Below are positions 57,409 to 64,000 of a stretch of 64,000 bases of DNA, piece after piece. The DNA is from Halomonas sp. UBA3074. GTDB lineage: Bacteria; Pseudomonadota; Gammaproteobacteria; Pseudomonadales; Halomonadaceae. The stretch's first letter is position 1; every line of letters starts with the position of its first letter. The stretch spans positions 133,019-197,018 of the forward strand of contig NZ_DFBS01000008.1 in assembly GCF_002366715.1 (NCBI RefSeq), given 5' to 3'. Position numbers and translations under genes: made by a program. The notes beneath the pieces were generated by a model. The model saw nothing but the letters and a program-made list of their open reading frames with translations, was not told where the DNA came from and did not search any database.

Positions 57409-58395
57409 ATGTACCAACCGAGCACGACTCCCTACCAAGAGCATAGGGGATTCAAACGGACCTTCAGGCAGGGTCATCTAAGCCTTGGGCTGTTCTTTCC
57501 TCTGGAGGCTTTCGAGGGTGACACACCGCGCATGCTGGATCAGGTCGCGCTGGCCAAACGTGCAGAGGCACTAGGTGTTTCGGCGCTCTGGTTTCGCGAC
57601 GTCCCGCTCAGGGACCCAAGCTTCGGTGATGTCGGCCAGGTTTTCGACCCTTGGGTGTATCTGGGCTACATGGCAGCCCATACAACAAAAATCGCACTAG
57701 GCACCGCCTCCATCGCCCTTACTTTGCGTAATCCCTTGCACACGGCAAAGGCCGCAGCGAGCATCGATCAGTTGAGCGGAGGTCGTTTGCTCCTGGGAGT
57801 AGCCTCTGGCGATCGTCCCGTGGAGTTTCCCGCATTCAGCGTTGATCCAGAAAAGCGTGGCGAGACCTTTCAAGAAAACCTCAATGTGATACGCCAAGCC
57901 CATCGAACACACTTCGAGCCCATTCGCTGGAGTCACGGCGAGTTACTGGGGGCCGATCTCGTTCCCAAGCCTACGACTCGGGAAATACCGCTATTCGTAA
58001 CCGGACATAGCCGCCAGTCGCTCGATTGGATCGCGCGTGAAAGCCATGGATGGATCAACTATCCACGTCCGCCAAAAATACAGCGACTCATCGTGGAAGA
58101 TTGGCGACAGGAAACGGCTAAACAATGTGGCACTATCTACAAGCCGTTCTTGCAATCGCTGTATATCGACCTGGACGAAAACCCATCCACGCCGCCCTCT
58201 CCTATCCATCTAGGATTCCGACTGGGACGTAACCACCTTCTGGCCTTGCTGGATACACTTCAGGAAATCGGTGTAGATCACGTCATCCTGAACCTCAAGT
58301 ATGGTAAACGTCCCGCAGCAGAGGTTATCGAGGAGCTTGGCAAGCATATCGTCCCTAAATTCGGCGGCGCGCAGGTGCCCGATAGTCCTACCTGA
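57409..58395 (+). CDS. Luciferase-like (LLM class) flavin oxidoreductase
   Basis: A 328-residue bacterial luciferase-like TIM barrel. It has LGVSALWFRDVPLRDP, KIALGTASIALTLRNPLHTAKAAASID and SGGRLLLGVASGDRPVEF, the typical substrate-loop and flavin segments. Substrate specificity is unreadable. GAGGAAG precedes the ATG. It lies 66 bp downstream of the old yellow enzyme gene and upstream of an ArsR regulator. Confidence 0.87.
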   Translation: MYQPSTTPYQEHRGFKRTFRQGHLSLGLFFPLEAFEGDTPRMLDQVALAKRAEALGVSALWFRDVPLRDPSFGDVGQVFDPWVYLGYMAAHTTKIALGTASIALTLRNPLHTAKAAASIDQLSGGRLLLGVASGDRPVEFPAFSVDPEKRGETFQENLNVIRQAHRTHFEPIRWSHGELLGADLVPKPTTREIPLFVTGHSRQSLDWIARESHGWINYPRPPKIQRLIVEDWRQETAKQCGTIYKPFLQSLYIDLDENPSTPPSPIHLGFRLGRNHLLALLDTLQEIGVDHVILNLKYGKRPAAEVIEELGKHIVPKFGGAQVPDSPT

Positions 58396-58528
58396 CAGGA
58401 CACTAGGATTTCAGTCCAAGCCAGCCCATCACTGCGAAGGGCAGGCGCGGAGATCATGGCGAAGCCTTACAATTTGACGCGTGAATCAGGAAGATATCCA
58501 GATATCGAAAGAATAGGTATAAAAATTC

Positions 58529-58834
58529 ATGACTATTGACGTCAACGAAGCCCTGAAAGCATTGGCGAACCCGATGCGCTTTACTATCCTTAATTGGCTC
58601 AAGGAGCCCAGGACAGCCTTTCCCGGGCAGGAGGTCGACCCAGAAACGGTAGGCGTGTGCGTCAGTATCATCCAAGAGCGCACGGGCCTCTCGCAGTCAA
58701 CGACATCGCTTTATCTCGCCGCTCTACAGCGCGCGCAATTGGTGACATCGCAGCGGATCGGCCCCTGGACCTACTACAAACGCCACGATGAGAATATCGA
58801 CGCCTTCTTAAAGGCGCTGCAAGAAAGAATCTAG
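58529..58834 (+). CDS. ArsR-family winged-helix regulator
   Basis: A 101-residue protein with LKALANPMRFTILNWLKEP at the start and a recognition region GLSQSTTSLYLAALQRAQLV, both typical of ArsR/SmtB-like repressors. A single cysteine (VGVCVSII) precedes the recognition helix and could sense electrophiles or metals (inference). It probably regulates the flanking oxidoreductase genes. Confidence 0.85.
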   Translation: MTIDVNEALKALANPMRFTILNWLKEPRTAFPGQEVDPETVGVCVSIIQERTGLSQSTTSLYLAALQRAQLVTSQRIGPWTYYKRHDENIDAFLKALQERI

Positions 58835-59046
58835 GTATGCAGACCCAGGAAGTCATGGTGCATTCTTCAGCCCTCATCAGGAGGATGCGCCATGGCTACA
58901 GGTCTTCATACTTTGACAGCCGCCAAGTAATACGCCGTCGTAGGCCATTATTTAGCGCCAACTAATGACTAAATTTTTGTTACCTTTCGAGTGCCCGGAT
59001 ACTTTCCGGATGTACGTCGAGGCCCATTGATAAACGAGGTATCTAT

Positions 59047-60036
59047 ATGGCACGCATTGTCAGAATTCATGAATACGGTGACGCCAGCGTTTTGAAGCTG
59101 GAGGATCTGGAAGTATCGGCACCAGCAGCAAACGAGGTGCAGATTAGTGTTAAAGCTATTGGCTTGAACCGAGCCGAAGTGATGTTCCGCAATCACGCAT
59201 ACCTACAAGAAGCGGAGTTCCCCAGCCGCTTAGGCTACGAGGCCGCAGGCATCGTAACGGCAGTTGGGAGCGACGTAACCGAGATCACTATTGGTGACTC
59301 GGTCGCTCTGATCCCACCTTTGGATATTGCTCGCTGGGGCACCTACGGCGAGTTGGCCAATGTACCAGCCCACCTGGTGGTAAAGAGCCCTGAGAACTTG
59401 TCCTTTGAAGAGGCTGCGGCGTCTTGGATGCAGTACGTCACCGCCTGGGGAGCATTGATTGAACAGGCGAAGCTACGGCAGGGCGATTTTGTCATCGTTA
59501 CCGCCGCGTCAAGCAGTGTTGGCTTGGCCGCCTTCCAAATAGCTCGAATGGTCGGCGCCACATCGATTGCGATCACTCGAACTCACGCGAAGAAGCAAGC
59601 CCTGCTTGATGCAGGCGCTGCGCATGTCATCGTCAGCGATGAAGAGGATATCGTCGAGCGTGTTATGACGATAACTGCCGGTCAAGGCGCTCGCGTTGTA
59701 TTTGATCCTGTAGGCGGGCCGTCCTTCGAACCTCTCACGCAGAGCATGGCGCGGGGCGGAATTTTGCTGGTGTACGGCGCACTCAGCTCTGAACCGACAC
59801 CATTTCCACTGTTTACCGTGCTGGGCAAAAGCCTGACTTTGAAGGGTTATCTCTACGCAGAGATTGTGGCCGACCCTGAAGCCCTGGAGAGAGCGAAGGC
59901 TTTTATTCTGCAAGGGTTGAAGTCCGGCGCGTTGCGCCCGATCATCGCAAAGACATTCGCACTTAGCGACATCCAGGATGCCCATCGTTTCCTTGAAGCC
60001 AATCAGCAGATCGGCAAGATCGTGGTAACTGTCTGA
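59047..60036 (+). CDS. Zinc-independent MDR, quinone-oxidoreductase-like
   Basis: A 329-residue medium-chain reductase with GLNRAEVMFRNHAY, GYEAAGIVTAVG and cofactor loop TAASSSVGLAAFQIARMVGA. The structural-zinc cysteines of alcohol dehydrogenases are missing, which fits QOR-type NADPH:quinone/enone reductases. It starts at ATG 59047, 212 bp after the ArsR gene; a short gap of no evident function separates them. Confidence 0.87.
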   Translation: MARIVRIHEYGDASVLKLEDLEVSAPAANEVQISVKAIGLNRAEVMFRNHAYLQEAEFPSRLGYEAAGIVTAVGSDVTEITIGDSVALIPPLDIARWGTYGELANVPAHLVVKSPENLSFEEAAASWMQYVTAWGALIEQAKLRQGDFVIVTAASSSVGLAAFQIARMVGATSIAITRTHAKKQALLDAGAAHVIVSDEEDIVERVMTITAGQGARVVFDPVGGPSFEPLTQSMARGGILLVYGALSSEPTPFPLFTVLGKSLTLKGYLYAEIVADPEALERAKAFILQGLKSGALRPIIAKTFALSDIQDAHRFLEANQQIGKIVVTV

Positions 60037-60380
60037 CCAGCAATTATGGGGCTGAGTGAAATCCTTCGGGCCCGACTCAAGCCAGCCCTGATGACCGCTA
60101 TTGGCCGACTCTGTTGAAAAAGTAGCTGCTCCCCCATGCTGTCGGCAGAATTGCTCTGTCAGCTAGCGCGGGGACGGTGAGCCGCCGCATCGTCAGGGCA
60201 CAGCGTTGCTCAATCATTGATTTGCTCAACTACGGCATTGCCAGCAAAACTTTGTCCAGGGTCAAACTGGAGCTTGCGCGCCGTGGCGGGCAGTAGTTTT
60301 GTCAGTTTGTCCAAATGCGCCGTTTGGCCTGCGTCAGTTTCGCGGCGGTCTCCAGCCGTACATATACCAAACGCCTCTGG
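60037..60380. other. Gene-free stretch, possible remnant
   Basis: No complete gene is visible. CTCTGTTGAAAAAGT (60110-60124) resembles an insertion-sequence terminus, but no matching partner end or transposase is found. The stretch separates the convergent MDR and GlxA-like genes. Confidence 0.35.
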
Positions 60381-61343
60381 TCATCCGCCGCGTCGCAACT
60401 CCCTGACACCCCGGCCCAGCTTGCGGCGCAGCAGGGCCCGCAGGGTCGCCCCATCCGAATACCCGACCTGTGTGGCGACCTGGTCGACGCTGGCGTTTCC
60501 GGTGCGCAAGAGATGGACGGCATGCTCCACGCGCAGGTCCTGGAAATACGACAGTGGTGTCTTGCCCAAAACGCTTTGCAGCCGCCGCGCCAAGGTGCGC
60601 TCGCTTGTGCCCGCGGCGCTGGCCGCCTCCGCCAGCGAGAACCCCTGCGCGAGCCGACGTCTGGCCCAGCTCTCGAAGCGCTCCACCATTGGGTCGGCAT
60701 GCGCAAGGTGGTCGGGAATCACGAACTCGGCTTGCGAACTGCGTGCCTCGACCAGCAGATAGCGTGCCACCAGGGCCGCCAGCGCCGGACTGCGCCCCCG
60801 GATGATGTGCAAGGCCAAGTCAACGTGGGCCAAAGCGGCACCCGCGGTAGTGAAGCGTGTCGAGTTCACGATCATGCGTGACTCGTCCAACGTGACGTTC
60901 GGATAGCGCTGCCGAAACATCGGCCCCAGCCACCATGACGTCGTCGCACGATGCCCATCAAGCAGGCCACTCTCTGCAAGTAAGAAACTACCGGAGCAGG
61001 CGGCACCAAGGTGCGCGCCAGCGGTGGACCACAGCTGTAGCGCGGCGACCGCATCGGGCACGTCGGGGCGTGTGAGCCGAGCCGAGAGCGTGTCAGGCAT
61101 CTTGTCACCAAACGCGGGCACGAGCACGACGTCTGGTTCCGGCACACCACGCGCAGTGACCACGGGGACCGTCAAGCCCTGCGCCGTTAGGATGCGACGC
61201 CGCACGCCCACCAGCGTGAGCTCTATGTGCGCGGGAGCCTGTGGCAGCGAGCTCGACATCGCATTGGCCAAGCCCACTGTGTCAGTGAGCGCCGCAAGCC
61301 CCAGATCAAACACGCCATCACAAACAAGGATATGAAGTTTCAT
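60381..61343 (-). CDS. GlxA-family regulator (DJ-1/PfpI domain plus AraC DNA-binding domain)
   Basis: A 320-residue protein. The N-terminal ~170 residues form a DJ-1/PfpI-like domain with the nucleophile-elbow-like GAACSGSFLLAESGLL. The C-terminal AraC/XylS domain has two HTHs (SLAEAASAAGTSERTLARRLQ and SVDQVATQVGYSDGATLRALLRR). ATG 61343 restores the family start MKLHILVCDG; an upstream start would add 17 AT-rich codons. It is divergent from the ABM gene, its likely target. Confidence 0.88.
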   Translation of the reverse strand: MKLHILVCDGVFDLGLAALTDTVGLANAMSSSLPQAPAHIELTLVGVRRRILTAQGLTVPVVTARGVPEPDVVLVPAFGDKMPDTLSARLTRPDVPDAVAALQLWSTAGAHLGAACSGSFLLAESGLLDGHRATTSWWLGPMFRQRYPNVTLDESRMIVNSTRFTTAGAALAHVDLALHIIRGRSPALAALVARYLLVEARSSQAEFVIPDHLAHADPMVERFESWARRRLAQGFSLAEAASAAGTSERTLARRLQSVLGKTPLSYFQDLRVEHAVHLLRTGNASVDQVATQVGYSDGATLRALLRRKLGRGVRELRRGG

Positions 61344-61457
61344 GGCAATAATGATATTAAAGTTGTCATTTTTGTCTATATAAATGGTTGTCATGAAGAC
61401 TTAGACTGCAGGCTCGTCGATGCTTTCACCTAAACCATTTACCCAAAGGATTACAAT

Positions 61458-61760
61458 ATGACCAAGCTCGCCCTGTTTGTTCGCCTCGAAGCCAAACCCG
61501 GCCAGGAGGCTGCGCTTGCCGACTTCCTGGCCAGCGCACTGCCGCTCGCCAACGCCGAATCCGGCACCACTGCCTGGTTTGCATTGAAGTTTGGCCCTTC
61601 GACGTTCGGTGTGTTCGATGCCTTTGCCGATGAGGCAGGTCGCCAGGCACATCTGAACGGCCAGATCGCCGCGGCCTTGATGGCCAACGCCGCGACCTTG
61701 CTCAGTTCTCCGCCCAATATCGAGAAGGTCGAACTGCTTGCAGCCAAACTGCCTGCATGA
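61458..61760 (+). CDS. Antibiotic-biosynthesis-monooxygenase (ABM) family protein
   Basis: A 100-residue dimeric ferredoxin-like ABM domain: LALFVRLEAKPGQEAALADFL at the start, WFALKFGPSTFGVFDAFADE in the middle. These small proteins act as cofactor-free quinol or polyketide monooxygenases or as heme/aldehyde stress proteins. The 114-bp divergent gap contains two TTGTCAT direct repeats (61363 and 61383), possible AraC half-sites. Confidence 0.85.
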   Translation: MTKLALFVRLEAKPGQEAALADFLASALPLANAESGTTAWFALKFGPSTFGVFDAFADEAGRQAHLNGQIAAALMANAATLLSSPPNIEKVELLAAKLPA

Positions 61761-61784
61761 CAACCCGGCCTTGACTCAATCAGG

Positions 61785-63035
61785 TCACGCTGCGTAGGGC
61801 CACACGGCCCTACGCAGCCCCCCTCGATTGCCGGGGGGATGTTCGGCGACAATTAGGATGACCAGTTGACGACAATTCTCTTGGCCGGTTGGGTGTCTCA
61901 ATAGGTACCTTGTTTTCTGTTCGGAGTTCAAGGTGCCAAGAATATTAAACGCGCATACATTATTCATATCATAATTAATGGCTTTTACATGATCTAGCCT
62001 TACAACTAAATCTTCTGCACGCAGATGAGTATACCGCCTCAACATCTGCATAGATTTATGACCACTAATAGCTGCAACTTCCTGATCGGATAGACCTGCC
62101 TCTACTAATCGACTGACCGCCTCGTGTCTTAAGTCATGGAAGCGAAAGTCATCGAGCTCTGCCTTCTTCTTGGCCTGATTCCAAACCTTCGTATAAACGT
62201 AAGGGCCCCGCTTGCCTGCTTTGCCTGGCTCACCGAAAAATACAAGGTTGCAGTCAAGTGGGCGCACCGGGTTATTCAGGGCCTGCTTGAATACCTCTGT
62301 CGCGGCTTGGGTTAGCGGCACAAGGCGGGCTTCGTTGTTTTTAGTGTCAGTAAGGCGCACCAGGCGGCGTTTAACGTCTACCTGACTGCGAGTAAGGGTT
62401 AGAATCTCCGACGAGCGCATACCCGTCTCTAGGGCGATTCTGGCGATCCAAGCAAGCATAGGGTTACTGTGCTGACGTAACACGGCGAAGAGACGCCTCT
62501 CCTCATCGGAATCAAGACGTCTACTCCGGCCCTCCCCTGGGCTAGGCTTGCGTATATTCTGAACAGGGTTATAGGTTAGGCCGAGCCCCCACTCTTGAAT
62601 AGACACTGTAAAGAGATGCCCAAGTAGAGCAAGCTCTAAGCGCACGGTATTAGGGCTGATGAGCACCCCTCGGCGCCCCAAGGTGTTTAAACGCTTATCA
62701 CGGTAGTTGGCGACTAGTTCGGACGTAAGAGCTGCTAGAGAGTATTTACCCAAATGTTCGATCAGCGTATTGGCTTTGAGGCGTTCGCTTTTCTGGCTGC
62801 TGGGTTTCTTGGTAGGGGTTATATCAGCTAAGTAGCGCTTTAGCGCTGCTTCAAGCGTCATTCGTTCTGAGGCACTACGCTGGATATAAAGGCCGCGAAC
62901 CATTTCGTCTTCAGTGCGACGTGCCCAATCTTGGGCGTCACGTTTGGTGCGGAAGGTCTTTGCGATGGTGGGCCAACCCGACTTGCGGATGACGGCTTTC
63001 CAGGTTGCAGAAGGAGTCTTGACAATGGTGGCCAC
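61785..63035 (-). CDS. Tyrosine-type site-specific integrase
   Basis: A 416-residue phage/island integrase. Start GTG 63035 with CTGGAG upstream gives the family-like VATIVKTPSATWKAVIRK. Catalytic residues are visible: Arg in ETGMRSSEILTL, HxxR in HDLRHEAVSRL, His in SGHKSMQMLRRYTH and Tyr in the same block. The ~75 residues after the tyrosine are unusual: the last ~11 codons read through the hairpin that ends the ABM gene, suggesting a rejoined 3' end. It lies about 100 bp inside the right attachment repeat, facing into the island. Confidence 0.92.
   Translation of the reverse strand: MATIVKTPSATWKAVIRKSGWPTIAKTFRTKRDAQDWARRTEDEMVRGLYIQRSASERMTLEAALKRYLADITPTKKPSSQKSERLKANTLIEHLGKYSLAALTSELVANYRDKRLNTLGRRGVLISPNTVRLELALLGHLFTVSIQEWGLGLTYNPVQNIRKPSPGEGRSRRLDSDEERRLFAVLRQHSNPMLAWIARIALETGMRSSEILTLTRSQVDVKRRLVRLTDTKNNEARLVPLTQAATEVFKQALNNPVRPLDCNLVFFGEPGKAGKRGPYVYTKVWNQAKKKAELDDFRFHDLRHEAVSRLVEAGLSDQEVAAISGHKSMQMLRRYTHLRAEDLVVRLDHVKAINYDMNNVCAFNILGTLNSEQKTRYLLRHPTGQENCRQLVILIVAEHPPGNRGGLRRAVWPYAA
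61790..61817. terminator. Hairpin at the ABM/integrase 3' junction
   Basis: CTGCGTAGGGCC and its exact complement (12 bp) enclose a 4-nt loop, 30 bp past the ABM stop codon and inside the integrase reading frame. Confidence 0.6.
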
Positions 63036-63130
63036 AAAAATCTCCAGGGTCTGAAAGATCGGCACTGTACCGAAACTGTACCCTTGGACTAGGGGACTCA
63101 CCAGAGAAAACTGCTAAGCTACTGATTTTA

Positions 63131-63214
63131 ATGGTGGGCCCAGTAGGACTTGAACCTACGACCAAGGGATTAAGAGTGCAACCAAACAAACTTTGGGATC
63201 GCGCCTGCAATGCG
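63131..63214 (-). repeat. Right attachment repeat with tRNA 3' half (anticodon loop CTCTTAA)
   Basis: Identical to the left repeat except for one base in the anticodon (CTT here, CAT at the left). The T-arm, acceptor and CCA are intact, again without a 5' half. The integrase begins 96 bp from it. Confidence 0.85.
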
Positions 63215-63293
63215 TAAACCAAGCATTATCAACGCCTTACCGTTTTCCATGAATTACATTACTCACACGGCTTTCACCCCGTTAACAGCCAGA

Positions 63294-63324
63294 TGGCAAC
63301 CAAGCGGCAACCAGGCGGCAACCA
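63294..63324. repeat. Three phased GGCAACCA repeats, candidate arm-type sites
   Basis: TGGCAACCA at 63294 and CGGCAACCA at 63305 and 63316 are spaced exactly 11 bp apart, one helical turn, on the outer side of the right repeat. The region 63325-63638 holds no other gene or signal I can identify. Confidence 0.6.
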
Positions 63325-63638
63325 GTATGGTGTCAAGATAATGCCATTTTTTATATTCGTTTTGCTTCTCCCTCAGGCCTAAGATAAGCTAACTTTTCAG
63401 CAGATCTATAGGAAAGCGTCTGCCATTCCTGTAATCATGTAAATCCATAGAAAATTCAATAATTTACAACGGTGACTCAAGCTGCTGGAATCCTTTTAGG
63501 AGAAGCCAAAGTATTAAAAACAGCGCTTCTTACAAACGCTTAACGTGCTCAAAAGGTTTTGCTATAAAAGTAGTGCTCGTTGTATGAAATTTTCTTATAA
63601 AAACGTTTCTCATAGATGAGCATTACGGAGATGAATGA

Positions 63639-64000
63639 ATGAGTGGAGGCAATTCTTTTGATGCATCTTCTTCGGCATTAGGGTACATATACCAGGTTAG
63701 ATATGCACTTCTGCTTGCTTTGCAAAAAATTGACACTGTGGACGATCCAGACGACTGTCTCGTATCCATTGAGAAAATTGACGACATATCTTTCCACACT
63801 GAAGGATCTCCCGACGAGCTGCTGCAATCAAAATACCACGCCAAACGCGGGAATCTTTCAGATAGAAGCCCTGATATATGGAAAACTATCCGTGTATGGT
63901 CTGAGTACCTCGCTTCCTTGCCCGCCACAGAAGACGTTACGTTTACGCTAGTAACAACAGAAACTGTGACTGCGGGCAGCCTAGCCTGGATTTCTCATAG
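63639..64000 (+). CDS. Partial putative antiphage nuclease (ABC-3C / DUF4297-type N terminus)
   Basis: About 120 N-terminal residues; open at the right edge. ATG 63639 is the first productive start, with CGGAG upstream. ALGYIYQVRYALLLAL, CLVSIEKIDDISF and ELLQSKYHAKRGNLSDRSPDIWKT resemble the N-terminal nuclease-like region (E...D...QxK pattern: SIEKIDD, LLQSKYH) of ABC-three-component and DUF4297/Cap4-type defence proteins. Partners would lie outside the window. Confidence 0.65.
   Translation, partial: MSGGNSFDASSSALGYIYQVRYALLLALQKIDTVDDPDDCLVSIEKIDDISFHTEGSPDELLQSKYHAKRGNLSDRSPDIWKTIRVWSEYLASLPATEDVTFTLVTTETVTAGSLAWISH

Noticed and set aside
60110..60124. Insertion-sequence end
   Set aside because: Only one short match; no inverted partner, target duplication or transposase found.
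60210..60380. Open frame continuing past the GlxA-like stop codon
   Set aside because: It follows the stop codon in frame but has no start; GC-rich DNA often stays open by chance.
63294..63324. CRISPR-like short repeats
   Set aside because: The unit is 9 bp at 11-bp spacing without spacers; it fits integrase arm sites.

Overview
The window reads as a chromosomal segment of a moderately halophilic gammaproteobacterium, most likely a Halomonas relative. This is inferred from gene content (acidic proteins, many aldehyde and amine catabolic genes, an SLC13-type carrier, Fur-controlled siderophore uptake) and from the mid-to-high GC of the core genes. No rRNA gene or intact tRNA is present to confirm it.

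Region 1 (1-15.4 kb) is catabolic. It holds the end of an mmsA-type dehydrogenase gene with a divergent LysR regulator, and a periplasmic MsrA. A four-gene minus-strand operon follows (iron-dependent alcohol dehydrogenase, permease, sigma54 activator, succinate-semialdehyde dehydrogenase), with a near-consensus -24/-12 promoter in front of it. Next come a polar amino-acid type ABC transporter with a FAD oxidoreductase, an IclR regulator and a second semialdehyde dehydrogenase. The operon composition suggests 4-hydroxybutyrate oxidation to succinate; the second set suggests uptake and oxidation of an amine or amino acid.

Region 2 (15.4-29.4 kb) is mostly housekeeping: pgpA, a TerB/DUF533 protein, sbcCD, nadE with pncC, an SLC13 carrier, a CDP-alcohol phosphatidyltransferase, an MFS transporter, and an XRE-cupin regulator with azlCD behind a perfect 32-bp palindrome. 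Region 3 (29.4-38.1 kb) is an iron uptake locus: siderophore binding protein, two FecCD-type permeases, an ATPase and two TonB-dependent receptors. Fur-box-like sites lie in front of four of these genes.

Region 4 (38.1-45.5 kb) is accessory and defence-like. It has an AT-rich 1003-residue SF2 helicase with a nuclease-like C terminus, a decayed DUF2075 helicase fragment, a MazG-like pyrophosphohydrolase, and an intact three-module protein (PD-(D/E)XK-like nuclease, DUF2075 helicase, S24/LexA-like peptidase). Region 5 (45.5-63.2 kb) is a 17.6-kb genomic island bounded by 84-bp direct repeats (83/84 identical) that contain the 3' half of a tRNA gene, with a tyrosine integrase at its right end. 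Its cargo is an AbiE toxin-antitoxin pair, a UvrA-like ATPase, a DUF3422 protein and a long set of electrophile and aldehyde detoxification genes: VOC protein, frmA with an internally deleted frmR, SDR, old yellow enzyme, luciferase-like oxidoreductase, quinone-oxidoreductase-like MDR and an ABM monooxygenase, with LysR, ArsR and GlxA/AraC regulators.

Region 6 (63.2-64 kb) appears to be the end of a second, tandem element. It has the same attachment-proximal repeats and the start of a probable antiphage nuclease gene, cut by the window edge.
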